A stretch of DNA of 64,000 nt from Eonycteris spelaea (taxonomy: Eukaryota; Chordata; Mammalia; Chiroptera; Pteropodidae): positions 6,274,501 through 6,338,500 of the forward strand of contig PUFA01000057.1 of assembly GCA_003508835.1 (NCBI GenBank), given 5' to 3'. Below are positions 37,660-50,653 of this stretch, in pieces. Both the position numbers and the translations under genes were made by a program. The notes under the pieces are model-generated. The model saw only the letters and a program-made list of their open reading frames with translations. It was not told where the DNA came from and did not search any database. Position 1 is the stretch's first letter; each line of letters begins with the position of its first letter.

Positions 37660-37885
37660 AGGTTAAGTGGGAGGAGAAACATTGCCTCTGGAGCCAGCCA
37701 GGTATGGGTGTGAATTCTAGCTCAGCCAATGCCATCTTACCCTGAGTGAACTACTTAAACTCACTGAGCCTTGGTTTCTTCATATGTAAAGTGGGCGCAG
37801 GAAGGTAATTACCTTGACTTGAAGGGTAGATTAGTTGAAACTGTATGTGTTAGGTATATGGTACATAGCAGAAACACTGTCTTTG
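37660..37885 (+). repeat. MIR SINE, near full length
   Basis: 'cattgcctctggagccagcc', 'actcactgagccttggtttc' and 'ggtatatggtacatagcaga' in forward MIR order. Confidence 0.75.
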
Positions 37886-38399
37886 TTCTCAAGCTTTCCT
37901 AAAATCTAGCCTCCTGAGTACTTGGACATCATGTGGCCCTTGGGAGTGATTTCATAGCTGTGAGACGGAAAAGAGCTCAGCTATCAGTTCATCCAAGCTA
38001 GTCCAGTTCTGCCCCACGTATGAGTAGTGGAAAGTGTTCACCTGGTAAGGACCACACACTCTTCAGTGAGTGGGTATGAAAGGACAACAGCTAAAATTCA
38101 GATTTTGACTGGAAACTTATAGGGTCACATTAACCCATGGAGCCCCAAAAGCATTTTCAAGGACATTCCGGAAGAGCAGGCTTGCATGTGTGTCCTTAGC
38201 CTGATCAAAGGCTCATCTTCTGCTCTGCAGGGCAGTTTCAACAAATTGAGAGTGAGTTGGTACCTGAGAACATTTACAAATTGTCATAGATTTGACCAGC
38301 ATCTTCAAGAAGAGCTGAACCACCTGTAAGGAAGAAAGGCCAGACATTAATTCTTGGCTTGATATCTATAGTTTGGAAATATTTATAAATCAATAAATA

Positions 38400-38530
38400 A
38401 TTTTGGTTAGTATTTATGGAGTGTCTAATGTTCTAAGCATAGTTAGGTGATGCGGAAAAAGCAAGAGAAATAAGTATAAGTTTCTCTATCTTCAAGGAGC
38501 TTAAATTTAATAAGAAGTGATTGGGAAAGG
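38400..38530 (-). repeat. L2 fragment
   Basis: 'tttatggagtgtctaatgtt' and 'tatcttcaaggagcttaaat' are reverse L2 3' blocks. Confidence 0.45.
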
Positions 38531-38559
38531 GGAGGGCCAAGGTGTTAAGGGGTGTATTT

Positions 38560-38970
38560 TAGGTGAGCCATCCAGAAGCAGAACCTGAGACATGGTCTGA
38601 GAGAAAGTAGTATATTCAGGAGTGTTCCTAGAAAATGCCAGTAGGGGTAAAAAGACTGCTGTAGGGAAGGGAAAAGAGCCAATAATGGTGTGCCATCACT
38701 ATTTATCACTGTGGGCAACTGGAACTCAGTTTTGTTAGGGAGCTATAGGAGCCAGTGTACACAGGTACTTAGTTACCCCACCCTAGGGTATCTAAACACC
38801 ACTCTTATCAATCATTTGTTGAGTGCTGCTTTACGGGAAGTCAATCCCTCAATGCTTGAGCCTACCACGGGAGAATGAACCTCACTGAGAAAGTGATCAG
38901 GCAAAGAAAGGCAGGCACTGCCAGCGGGGAGTCGAGCCAGCCACCTGCACTGAAGTGGTAAGGGTGAGGG
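38560..38970 (+). repeat. Unnamed interspersed repeat, copy 2
   Basis: Collinear with 4120-4550: 'ccagtaggggtaaaaagact', 'actgtgggcaactgg', and the shared end 'ctgcactgaagtggtaaggg'. Confidence 0.55.
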
Positions 38971-38999
38971 CACATGAGCAGGCAGGGCACCCACAGCTT

Positions 39000-39250
39000 C
39001 TGCCATGAGGTGGGTTTTGGAGTAGGACAGGCTTGGCTTTGGAAAGAGAAACCACTGGTTCTGAGACCTTTAGAAAGTCACCCTCTCAGCCAAGCTGCCC
39101 ACCTGTAAAATGATGATGATAATAGTATATATTCAAGCGTTAAGAAGATTAAAATTCTTGGCACCTGCCAAAAGCTTCATGTGTGGGTATCTCTAAAATC
39201 CTAGGTGTAACAATGTGTGGCACTAATTGTGTATTAGTATTTAAAGAAGA
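39000..39250 (+). repeat. MIR SINE, diverged
   Basis: 'cttggctttggaaagagaaa', 'cccacctgtaaaatgatgat' in forward MIR order, weak at both ends. Confidence 0.5.
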
Positions 39251-39689
39251 AAAGATGAGCGTTGGTGAGAGTGGTCAGGGGAGGCTCCTAGGAGAAGGTG
39301 ACATTTTCGCTTAGTGTTAAAGGGGAAGGTCAGGGTTGAATAAGCCAAGAATGGAGAAGAGGAAGGGAAAGAAGAAAGGAAATAGGGAGAGGAGGAGAAA
39401 AGGAGCTATGAGGGGAAATACAAACCCAGGTAAGAAATGGGACTGTAGTCTGTAGGGTAAGAGGCTTTCTCCCATTTCCCCTAGACCAAAGCTGATCCAT
39501 GAGATGGTAGCTGGCCCCATTTAAAAAGACAGCTACTTCGGGTCTCTGTCCTGAGGAATGTTAGCAGTCTTCAGCAATCAACAGGACCCCATTCGTGGTG
39601 ATAATCCAGAATAGGGAGGCCATGCTCCCCACACCTGAGAAAGACCGTGTAGTAACTGATTCTAAAAATACCCATAACCCTTCAGTCTT

Positions 39690-40160
39690 TCTTGTATCTA
39701 CACCCTTCGCATGACTTCAAAGCTCTTCTGCCAAGAGGCAGAGTCTATCTCCCTTCCTATTTGATGTGAACTAACCTTGTGAATTGTGTGTCCTAGTATG
39801 GTAGATTTGACACCATGACAGTTGTGAGCCTAGACTTTTGCTTGCTCTCCTGTACCCTGTAACTGCCATACAAACCAACCTGGGCTAGCTTGTGGGAGGA
39901 TGAGAGACATATAGCCCAGTTGTCCCTATTGCCTTAGCCAACAGCCAGCCAACCTCCAGATAAGTGAGTGAGGCCTTCCTGGGCCAGCCAACTCATCAGC
40001 TGACCTCATCTGTGAGTGAGTCAAGCTAAGATCAGCCATAGCTGGCCCAGACTAGAAAAAACACCCAACCAACTCACAAACTCATAAATAAATCTTATTA
40101 TTTTAAGATACTGTATTTGGGGGCCAGTTTGTTATGCGGGTATAGCTAACTGATAGAATT
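39690..40160 (+). mobile_element. MaLR-type LTR, plus strand
   Basis: About 470 bp ending 'ccagtttgttatgcgggtat' then 'agctaactgata', preceded by 'aaataaatcttattatttta'. Both match the 3' part of MLT1-class LTRs. Confidence 0.6.
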
Positions 40161-40639
40161 CCCTATATGAGGCCTCAGAGTATGGAATATCTCCAGGTGT
40201 AAAATGGGAACCTCCTACTTATTTTTTTAGAAAGAATCCTAATAAAATAAAATAGATGAAAATCCTGAGTGATATTTACATATATGGTGGTAATGAGTGG
40301 GATCACTATGGCTCATACACAAAAACCAAGCAACTGTTGTGGAGGCTGACTGGGGAGAATCTTGGAAGTGAAGCTTCAGAGTATTTCTTAAAAACATCAC
40401 TCAAAGTGAAAAAAGGTAGGACAAGACTATGACAATCTCAGAGGGCAAGACAAGAGTTATCAAAAATGTTAGCAATTGTAGGTGGTCTGGGTGATTTGTT
40501 CCTGGAAACCTCAGAAAGAAACCTGACTCATGCAGGTAAACCTTTTAACAAGTGTTCTGGAAACATATATATGAAATTTTTTTAATGTTTGCTGCTCTAA
40601 ATCTTTATAAACAGAAATATGGTCAGGTGATTCAATACA

Positions 40640-40835
40640 TACTACACCAGACACTTTAGCATTCTCTGAATCCTCACAGGGGTGAGATGGGGGGTATTTT
40701 CTCTGTCTTACAGATGAGAAAACTGAGGACCAAAGAGGTTAAGTACTGTGGCCATAATGATTTGGCAAGTCATTTCAACCTAGGTCTGCCTGATGCTAAA
40801 GCTGTACCTACTGCCTGCTGAGCCACCCTCAGTGG
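40640..40835 (-). repeat. MIR SINE
   Basis: 'tctgtcttacagatgagaaa', 'actgaggaccaaagaggtta' in reverse MIR order. Confidence 0.7.
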
Positions 40836-40989
40836 AAGTGTAGAGGGTATATTTGGTGATTTAGAGGTATCTCAGAGACCCAAAGATAGTACCTATCAGA
40901 AACAGACATGCATTAAAAAAGATGAGGAAGTTCCATTAGAATGGTCATGGAAAGGTGACCATGATACATTAAGAAGGAAAGCAGGTTAT

Positions 40990-41900
40990 TTACAAAGAAC
41001 ATTTAAATATTTACTGAGCACCTACTATATACCAGGTACAGTTCTAGGTGTAGCAAAGAACAGAGCAGACAAAACTATCTTCCCTTGGAAGCTGGAATTT
41101 TAATTGGAAAAAGAGAGAAAACAGGTTAATAAGCAAAATATGTATTAATTTGGATAATAAAAAATTGCCTTTTTGAGAGGTTGAAATAGTTGAATATAGA
41201 CAATTTTATATTCTTCAACCTTACATATTAGTTTTAGGATGAGTGCTATGAAGAACATAAAGCAAAGGAAACAGGTCAATAGAAGTAGGAAGAAGGAAAA
41301 TTTTAAACAAGAAGGAGAGGCCTCACTACAGAGGCAAATTAAAATCCTGAAAGAGATGAAGCTGAGAACTGTGGGAAGGCTGGAAGAAGACCATTCCAGG
41401 CAGAGGCAAGATCCTGAGGTAGGATGTACCTGATCAGTTCAACAGTAGAGCCAGACAGAGGGCAGCAGGAAGGAGGCTGGAAAGAGGAGAGTGGGGTCAG
41501 ATCATGTAGGGCCTTGTAGACCATCAATAGGACTTTGGCTTTTACTCAAATGGAGATGAAAGTCCATTCAAAGGCCATGTGATCAGACACATGTTTGCAA
41601 AGAATCACTCTACTGTATTTAGAAGTGTCAAGGGGCAAGGGTGAGAACAGAGAGACCAGACCGGTTAGGAGGCTATGCAACAATCCAGGTGAGAAATGAT
41701 GGTGGGTCACACCAGGATCTAATTTGAAGGTAGAGCCACTGGGAATGATTGCAGATAGAAAAGGCTGAGCCCTGGACACTCCAGTGTTTATAAGGTAGAG
41801 GGATGAGGGGGAGCTATGGAGACTGGCTGGGGCATCCCAGAGAAGGGAGGGGACAACTGTGTCAAATGCTACTGATAGGGCAGCTGAGGTGAGGACTGGG
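40990..41900 (-). repeat. L2 3' region, long copy
   Basis: 'tactgagcacctactatata', 'attccaggcagaggcaagat', 'tgtagggccttgtagaccat' and 'gatggtgggtcacaccagga' appear in the order of a reverse L2 over about 900 bp. Confidence 0.75.
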
Positions 41901-42337
41901 AATTAAGGTTGAACAGTACTTTTGCATCCTGTGCAGAAGATTCCAAAGAGAGGAAAACTGGTGATGTAGGAGAGAGGGAAGAATTGCTGGCACTGTTTCC
42001 TTGAGTAGGTGAAAGGTGAGATTCATTCATCCATCCTTCCATCTATCCATTCAGATAGGACAGAGCGGGAAGAGCTAGCCTTGGCTAGGAGCACACACAG
42101 CTCTTCCATCGTGGACCATAGGAGGGAAGGAAGAGCAGGGGATCCTGACTGGGGAAGTGGGCTGTCATGGTGGTGGGAGATTATGAAACTTCTCTTCTGA
42201 AGGCTTCTGTTCTCTGAGTGCAATAGGAAGCAAGATAGCAGGCTGTGAGCAAGAATGGGAAGTGGAGTTAGTGGTCTAGGACAGTAGAAGGGGAGCTAGA
42301 TTTTACAGAGAGAAAGATTCATATGTTTAAACAATGT

Positions 42338-42393
42338 AGATGATAGATGATAGGTTGATGATAGATGACAGACAGACAGACAGACAGACAGAC

Positions 42394-42432
<39 letters not shown>

Positions 42433-42600
42433 TAGATAGATGATAGATAGATGATAGATAGATGATGGATAGATGATGGATAGATGGATGATGGATGGAT
42501 GGATGGATGGATGGATGGATGGATGGATGATAGATGATAAACAGATGATAGATGATAGATGATGCGATGGACAGATGATAGATAAACAGACACATAGATA
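42338..42600. repeat. Complex tetranucleotide microsatellite (GACA/GATA/GGAT)
   Basis: Successive blocks: GACA repeats (about 42367-42393), TAGA repeats (about 42394-42432), mixed GATGATA, then GGAT repeats (about 42484-42528) and decayed GATA units. It gives long Tyr/Ile/Ser-rich or His/Pro-rich open frames that are not genes. Confidence 0.95.
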
Positions 42601-43269
42601 TAGATGACAAATAAACATTGTATAGATATCTATCCTAGATCTATTCAATAGGTATATGCATATAAAAAAGTCTGGACAGAGAGACTTTGAACTGTCAACA
42701 GTGGTTAGCCTTAGAGGGTGGGATATCTTTCACTTTCTACTTTATACAGTAGTCCATTATTTGGATTTTTTAGCCATAAGCATTACTTTTGTAAATCCAA
42801 AAAAAAAAAAAAGAATATATTTTCATTTTGGAACACAAAGAATTAGAGCTCTAGAGACAGGTGGGCTGAGGCCCTTCAGACAACCATTCTGGGCAGCCAA
42901 CACCCTGTCCTCCCCTGGGTTCACCCATATGGCAGGTTTCACATAATGAGCCTGTCCCTTCAGGCAGAGAGAAAGGCCCTCTGATAGTTCTCTGGCTTGA
43001 AGACTTTGGGCTTTCTTTCTCACCACTTCTACTTCTTCATAGTCCCCTTATTTTCTGAAGGCCAAGGTCACCTTGAAGAAAATGGAAGAGGGTAGTTGTC
43101 TTTACAGACCCATTCTTGCCCATTTGTACCAGATTCTTCATAGCTGTATATTGGTTTCACCTCCACAGCCAAACCTCATTGTGTAAACTATGTTGTTTTG
43201 TTGCTTGACCTGGGTCAGTCATTGGATCTCCTTGGACCAGACTGAGGGGTCACTGTGGCCAGGACACTA

Positions 43270-43405
43270 GGCAGAGATTTAGATAACGCCACTTAGTGGG
43301 TCTGCGACCATGAACAAATCACTTGACTTGTCTGTAAAATGAGGAAAATATCTGATTCTCCTATCTCCTAGCTTTGTTTTGAAGATAACTTAAAAATAAG
43401 CAAAA
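43270..43405 (+). repeat. MIR SINE fragment
   Basis: 'ccacttagtgggtctgcgac', 'acttgtctgtaaaatgagga' match the forward MIR core. Confidence 0.6.
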
Positions 43406-44039
43406 AGACATTTTAAATGGAAACGGATGAGGGGTGCCTTATAGAATTGTAATGTGTAGTTATTGCATTGTTTTATTTTGGACAGCAGCTACAGATGGCT
43501 AATGGCAGCAGCAGCTCCTCGGATCTCATTGTTGGCACACATTAGTCGGTACTGGTTAGGTTGAGATAACAACAACAACATAAAAAACAAGAACTCTAGC
43601 TTAAAAAGCAAAGCTTCATATCTAACTCACATTACCTGCCCATCTCAGGTGTGCTGTGTTAGCCTCGGGCTGACAGAGCAGCTCCCATTTGACTGTTCGA
43701 AGGGTGCTTCAGCATAAAGAGAGCCCTGGGGGTGTCTCAAATGGGCAAATACATGATCTGGTTGAGAAGTAATATGTCACTCACTAACAAATCATTGGCC
43801 AGAACTAGTCATATAGGTCCACCCAACCCCAAGGGACCAAGCATGTTGTCTGCTAGAAGGAGGGAGACAGGCAAATTGGAGCAAACATCACAAATCACTG
43901 CCATGGGAATCCTTCTCAGGAGCAGGGATTGCAAACTCACCCCCTTTCTTTGTCTTTTTGCAAATTTGCCACCATCTTGAAATATAGGAGAATATATAGA
44001 AGAAAATTCATAACTCCCCCCAAAAATGCCATCCAATAT

Positions 44040-44750
44040 TTTATTGTATTTCTTTACAGCTTTATCGAAATATATTTCACACATCATAAAATTCGCCCGT
44101 TCAAAGTATACAATTCAGTGGTTTTTAATCTATACACAGAGTTGTACAACCATCACTGCTATTTAATTTCAGAATAATTTCATCATCCCTAAAAGAAACC
44201 CCATTAGCAGTTCCATTAGTGGTCACTCCCCACACTCCAGCCCCTCACAACCACAAATCTACTTTCTGTCTCTTTAGATTTGCCTATTCTGGACGTTTCA
44301 TATAAATGGAATCATACAGTATGTGGTCTTTCATGACTGGTTCCTTTCACTTAGAATAATGTGTTCAAGGCTCATTTATATGATAGGTTGCACATGTACA
44401 CATTCAAAAAAACAAATTAAGATCTTATCAAATATTATTTATCCTGTTTCATATATATATGTTTTAAACATTTTCCCCTCATTATTACATCTTTGAAAAA
44501 TAGTTTTAATGGTTATATAATAGTTCATCAAATTTATATGCAATAACATGTTGAATTGTGCCCCTCGTTTTGCACTTTCAGGTGGTCACCAGTTTCTTTT
44601 TTACTGTTATAAACAAAGTTTCTATTAGCAGCTCTGTACATGTTTAATGGAATGAATGAATGAAGCCTTAAATATAAATCTTCACAACATTTCCCATTCT
44701 TCCTTTAAGTAAGCTGCCTAGAAATGGATTTGATAGGGTGAAAAAAAATT
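44040..44750 (-). mobile_element. L1 3' region, minus strand
   Basis: 'gctttatcgaaatatatttc', 'caaagtatacaattcagtgg', 'aaccccattagcagt' and 'tggaatcatacagtatgtgg' are classic reverse L1M 3' UTR blocks. Confidence 0.8.
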
Positions 44751-44829
44751 TTTCTAAGCCTTTTGATTCTTGCTGCAACTGCTTTTCTAAAATGGTTGAC
44801 CCAATCTGCTGAATGTGGCTTTGAGTTGG

Positions 44830-45245
44830 TCCAATCATATCTCACTCGGTAAAACCAAATCACTTGCAATGGCCCAGAAGGCCCTGCACAGTCCAGGTCC
44901 ATTCCCTCTCTAAACCCCTCTTCTCTCTCTCCCATTGTCTCTCTCACTCCAGCCACCCTGGCCTTCTTGTTGGTCCTTAAACACACCAAACCCACTCATT
45001 GGTAGGGAGGTCAGTGGCCTTTGCACTTTCTCAGTGAGGTCTTCTCATTAAAAATGTCACCCCTAACATTCTCTATCTCTTCTCCAAGCTTGATTTTTAT
45101 CTCTCTCCATACCACTTATTACCATCTAATATACTGCATAATTTGCTTATTTTGTTTAGTATTTCAACCCATTAAAATTAACCATTAGAGCTTGGTCTTG
45201 TGCCTGGCCTAGGTAGGCACTCAATAAATATGTGTTGCATTGAGT
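44830..45245 (+). repeat. L2 3' end
   Basis: 'aatggcccagaaggccctgc', 'ctccagccaccctggccttc', 'accacttattaccatctaat' and 'ggcactcaataaatatgtgt' are in forward L2 order to the terminus. Confidence 0.8.
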
Positions 45246-45249
45246 AGAC

Positions 45250-46180
45250 AACTAGCGTTCTCCTTATAAAATTGGGGGCCCCGTCTGACCTTCCCTCTGG
45301 ACATCAGTGGCAGGCTCTAGTCTTCCAACAAGTCTTAGTCATCTGTACTTTCTTGACTCAGTTATGGAACATACTGGAACAGACAGGCAGCTGCCTCGAG
45401 GACTGTTCGTTCTGCCCGGTAGTGAAGCCTGGAAGAGGTTGCCTCTGACAGATCTTTCCACTTGTGACTGGGGAGTACAGAGGTTTTTTTCTTGGAAAGA
45501 GTACAAACCTTCCCAGGGCCCACCCAGAGCAGAACCCCCCAGTGATCCCCCCTGCTCCATCGTTGAGTTGCCCATAGGGACCCTGTGACCTCACTAGGAC
45601 TCCGCAGGGAGCAGGCTCCAATGCCCAAACATGGACAATAGCCCACTGGTCTCTCACAGAGCAGGCGATTTCCTGCATAGGCAGGGGGCGGGAAAGGAAG
45701 AACCCACGGAAGCCAGAGCCGGAAGCGGGAAATCCCTTCTCTGGCCATTGCTGGCAAAGCGGCAGGGAATCCCTCAGGAGCCTCCCATTGTGGGATGTTT
45801 CTGGCCAGGCTCCTGGGGTTTCAAAAGCAGACAGAGGATCAATATTCTCAAACCCATACAGCATGTTTTTAAAGGTCCATAAGTAAATGGACAAATAATG
45901 CCCCACAATCAGTTTTAGGGTTGCGTCCTCAGCAAAGGAAGCAAATTCAGAACCAGTCCTAATTTCAGAGGCACTCCTAAGTAACCTCCACTGACAAGCG
46001 GGAGCACCTTGAGGGCCCAAGGGCTTTCCCTCTCAATTTACCCCATAAGTTCATTGTCCCTGAGGACCCAGCTACTGTGGGATATGACCCAATCCTAACT
46101 CAGAACACTTCTGGAATTCCTCCTTCAGAATGGCCTATAATGTCCAAAATGTTCTTTTAAATATTATTGACATTACAAAT
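45250..46180. other. GC-richer unassigned block with long chance-like open frames
   Basis: Holds the longest open frame in the window (minus strand, 45358-46020, 220 codons) and overlapping open frames on both strands. The translation shows no domain, signal or family resemblance I know. About 15 CpGs in 780 bp is roughly twice the surroundings, which lowers stop-codon frequency. It could be a regulatory segment or an old repeat interior. Confidence 0.35.
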
Positions 46181-46259
46181 ATCTGCCTTCTGAAAGTCCA
46201 TTTGAAGTTTGGGAGGAATGAAGTTATTTAGAGCAAAATTGTATGAATATGATGAAACA

Positions 46260-46765
46260 TGGTCTTTAAATTTGTTTGTTGTTGTTGAAGTGCAATGTAC
46301 ACACAGAAAGGAGCACAAATCATAAATAAGTGGCTTGAGAGTTTTCAGAAATGGAGCACTGCTGGGTAAAACTACCACCCAGAGCAAGAACCGCAATGTT
46401 ACCAGCAGCTGGAAGGTCCCTCATGCCCCTTTGGACAGGCTCACTTCCCCAAGGATATCTGCTATCCTGAAATCTAGCAACAAAGATTGTTTAGCCTATT
46501 CTTGAACTTGATATCATGGGAACCTACAATATGTACACTTTTGTGCCTGGCTCTTTCCACATTATGTTTATGAGATTCGTGTATGATATCACAGGCAGCA
46601 ATTCATCCTTTCTCATGGCTGCATACTATTCCATTGTATGCATCGACTAATTGGTTCATTGGCTATTATAAACAGAGCTGAGAACATTCTTTTGGTACAC
46701 GTATTATCAGTTACATTGGGAATTGCTGGCTAATAAGAACATAGGTACATTTAACTTTCCCAGGT
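46260..46765 (-). mobile_element. L1 3' region, minus strand
   Basis: 'gtgcaatgtacacacagaaa', 'acttgatatcatgggaacct', 'gctgcatactattccattgt' and 'ggctattataaacagagctg' in reverse L1 order. Confidence 0.65.
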
Positions 46766-47489
46766 GCTACCAAAAAATTCCAAATGGGCTACAGTAATTC
46801 AGGTGTTTCTCAATAGGCTGGAGGCTGGGGAAGGGCATGGAGTGCCTCTCATAATGGCATTTTAGAATCCCACAAATAATTCTTCTAAATCCCCATATTT
46901 CCTTTAACTCCAAGATTCCTGAGTTCCCTTCAAGGGAAACCTGGCCCCCAGTTAAGAAAGTCTGTCTGATGGGGAAGGTTCTGTCTCCTTCAGGAGGGTT
47001 GTGAGCTGGTCTTAATATCCCAGGCAGACCAGGGAGGGTGACAAGTGACAGCCCCTTTCAGAAACATTGCCAACAGCCTACCACAGAAGTGATCCTATCT
47101 TCTGGACTCCCAAATGTGCAATATCCCCTTTCCTTACCCTCATGTCTAGTTCACCATTAGTCCTGCCAACTCCAGTTTCAAAATGCATCCACAGCCTTCT
47201 CACTTCCTTAGTTCCGCATACCACCACCACTCCTGTCTGGAATATGACAACTGTTTCCCTACCAATGCACATGGTCCCATGCCTGCCCTGTGGCCCATTC
47301 TCTGCCTGGAAGGATTCTTTAAAAACAGAATTAGATTATAAAAGCATATCCTTAAAACTTCAATGCCCTTTCATTGCAGTTAAAAAAAAATAATAACACG
47401 TAAACTTTCTGGGACTGCCCGGTTCCATCTGACATGCTTCTCTTTCCCTTTTGGACTTTGTATTTCTCTCTGCATCCTCATCAAAACTT

Positions 47490-47875
47490 CTTTCCATTCC
47501 TTGAGTTAGACCAGTTAGTTCCTGTCTCAGGCTCTTTGGTATTCTCTTCCTTCCACCTGCAATGCCTTTCCCACCAATATTTGCATTGAGTTCAAACATC
47601 ACCTCTTTAGACAAGACCAGGTGCATTCAAGGTGCTATGGCCATAGAGGTCACCTCTTCAAAAAAACTCTTTCCTGACCATTCAATCAAAAGTCATCTCC
47701 TGTCCCTGTCACATTACTCTGTTTATTTCCTTCATAGTGCTTATCACCTTCTAGAAAGCTCTTCACTTATTTCTGAAATGTCTGTCTTCCCAGCACCAGC
47801 ATGTAAGGTGGTACATCCCCGGCACCTTTGAAGGTGACCAGTGTACTGCAGGAACTCCACGTGTATTCACTGGGT
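47490..47875 (+). repeat. L2 3' end
   Basis: 'cacctctttagacaagacca', 'ttcatagtgcttatcacctt', 'aaatgtctgtcttcccagca' in forward L2 order. Confidence 0.65.
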
Positions 47876-48199
47876 GGATTCTAACATGCACCCATCAATA
47901 GCAGGACCTGATCTCTGTGTCTCTGCCCTTTCACTGGCTCGCATAACCTGTGGTGCTATCCCCACCACTGCTTGCAGGCTGCCTTGCTCGAGAGGAAGTG
48001 GGGGTTGCCCAGGAATGCATGTGGGTGCAGGAAACTTTCCTACCTTGGCTGCAGCTGCATCGGGAGGTAAGCTCTCTCTCCCTGCTCACGGATTTGTGCA
48101 GCAGGTCTGCAGAAGTTGGAGGTAGCTGCTCAAATCCTGTCTCTCATAGAACTGAAACTGCTTTGTTTTACAACAGGGAAACTGAGACACACAGATATT

Positions 48200-49320
48200 T
48201 AATGAGGCATCCTTTGGGTGCCTATGCATCAGGCACAGTGCTAGGTACTGTAGTTAAGAAGATTATGTTTACAATCCCTATCCCCAAGAAGCTCACAGTT
48301 CATTTGGGGAAGAAAAATAACCATCCAAGTGCAATGCTATTGGGTTCAGAGGTTGCAAAAGTGTCTACAGGATAGAGGCAGATGCTGGGAGATGCTCTGT
48401 CTGCCCTGTCTCTCCTCAGTCTACATCTGGGTTCACAGCAGACACCCCTTAGGCACACTGCTTCTCTCTTCTCTAAGGGCTTGCTTCACAAGCTGAGAGT
48501 GAAAGGCTGTATGACCCATGGGTGGCCTACAACTAATAATAAATGACAGCTGGTGGATAGTCTAGCTTCCCCACCACTAGTGGGACCATTCTGAGTCATG
48601 CTCTGCAGTGTCTCCCAGATGTGTCCAATGGTAACTGGAGAAGACTTGCTACAGCTAGGCAGGGTGGGGCCAGATCAGTCAACACCTTGTGTGTTATTCT
48701 TGGATCTCTACACTTTTTTCCAACCCTAATGGGAGACCTTGGAGGATTTGAGCAGGTGGGTGGGTTGGGGGAGAGAAGTCATGTCACTATGACCATAGCA
48801 TGGGGATGCTGGGGTAGGAAAGACAGGATCAAAAGTGACTGCAGAAATCGGGTCAGAATGGTTGGGGTCTCAGCAGAGACTGTGTTAGGGCAGGTAATCA
48901 AGGAAAGAGATTTAGGAGATATTCTGTAAGCCCCTGTCCCCCTTCACAGAACTTGGGGATGGATTGGAAGTTAGGGACAAGGGAAAGTTTTGTAAGGGAC
49001 ACCGATAAGTTCTGTTTTGGACATGTTGAACTAGAGGTATCTGTGCCAATGTCTTGTAAGCAGATGGCCCTGGGGGTCTAGAAGGCAGGAAGAGAATTGG
49101 GGCTACTGTCACTTTGGAGGGTCACCAGAACACAGGTTGATAACATGGGTGGGAGAGGGGTGGTTGATCAAGGACAGTGTGAAGAGAAAAGTAGCTGGGA
49201 AGGAATCAGGGGGAAGGCAGGCTTCAGAGGCAAAGAGGTAAGAAAGGACTCACAATGGACACTAAGAAGCTGAGTCAGAGGAATGGAAGGGAACCGGAAG
49301 AAAGATTTCGTGGATCATGG
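48200..49320 (-). repeat. L2 fragments
   Basis: 'gcatcaggcacagtgctagg' and 'ccccaagaagctcacagttc' (48225-48310), then a G-rich reverse L2-like text with 'ttgtgtgttattcttggatc' and 'gatttgagcaggtggg' further right. The second part is the more tentative. Confidence 0.45.
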
Positions 49321-50653
49321 AGAGTAGTTTCCAAAAGGCAGCACCAAGTCTTCAGAGGTCAAGCAAGAAAATGACCCAAAAGGGCCTGTGAGAATTGGTA
49401 ATAAGTATGCAGCCAGTAACCTCAGTGAGGGCCCTTTTGTGGGGACAGAGGCAGACTGGTGTGCACTAACAGTGAACAGGAAGGGGGCGGATGGCGAGTA
49501 CAAAAAATTAAGATGAACAGAGACCAGAAGTCAGTGTTTCCACATTGCACCCCACCTCACCTGGGTCCTTTGGCAGGCTTTGAAGCTGGAGGCCTTTCAG
49601 TTTTCAGTTCAATGCAATGTTTAATGAATATTTTCAAATGTGTGTGTTTTTGTATCAATAATCTCCTTCATTTGACTAGCTTTTTGGAAAAGGCTTTCTC
49701 TCCATTCTGTTATCATTTTCTTGAAGAATGTTTATAACTGCTTACAAAGCATTCATTTATATGTACATCTCTCTCAATAAAATTTCAGGTTTGGTGGCGG
49801 AAAAAAAAATGGCATCAATGATAGAGGCTCTGTTCATCTTTCTGGCAACCAAATCAAAGTTGTGACAGAAACAAGGAGCAAACAGCAAGGAAAAATCACC
49901 TGGGCTCTAGATGAACATGCCATACAACTAGGGAGAAATCTAAGAAATAACCCTGCAGCGGCAGAAGGTAGGACAAGGTGAGGACTCAAGGCTGCCCAGT
50001 CCTGAGGGGCTGAGTGGGACAGCGGCTGCAGCTGGGGCCCTGTCTGTGAGCGAACTTTCGCAGTGGTGGACCTGCTCCCTCTGAGCACCAATGCAGTTAG
50101 GCCACGCAGGGGGCACCAGGGACTTACAGAAGGACACTGAGTTGTCGGAGTGAGAGCCAAGGTGAGACTTGCTCTGTACAGAAGTGCCTGTGGTATCCTT
50201 TATTCCTCTGTTGCGCCCGCCCCTCTCCCAGTGTGCAGTCTCAGCACCGCCAAAGCCGAGACATCATCAAACTGGATAACAGAGGTCGCTCTGGCCAGAG
50301 GGTTCCCTGAAACTCCACCTCCCCCAACTGACAGCCCCACCCAAGCTACATCCAGGTGTATCTTCTACGAGTCAAGTGCTCCTTCATGAGTAGCACCTAG
50401 ATCACAATGCTGGCAGCTGGCTGTGGTTTCTGATGTGGTCTATTGAGGCAACTATAAGCACAGCACCTGTGGATTGCTTGCTGAATCTTAATGGGTGGCC
50501 CCAGAGGGGCATAGGTGGGGCTAAATTTAGCCTGCAGCTGAACCTCACTCAGGACTGTGCTACTGGACATGTACTACAAATCCACACTAATAAGACCGGG
50601 AAACTTAGGAGCTTTGCTTGGTGCATAGAAACAGACACAGAAAGGCAGCCAAA

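Noticed and set aside
42296..42648. Minus-strand open frames of 88-109 codons rich in Tyr, Ile, Ser, His
   Set aside because: They are translations of the GATA/GACA/GGAT microsatellite.
45270..45300. Text resembling a retroviral tRNA-Pro primer binding site (TGGGGGC...CGTC)
   Set aside because: Only a partial match with an indel and mismatches, and no LTR end precedes it; an L2 3' end lies just upstream.
49772..49809. AATAAA followed by a short A-run, like the tail of a processed pseudogene
   Set aside because: The A-run lies just inside the HAL1 5' boundary set by the target-site duplication, and no retrocopy body is recognisable upstream.
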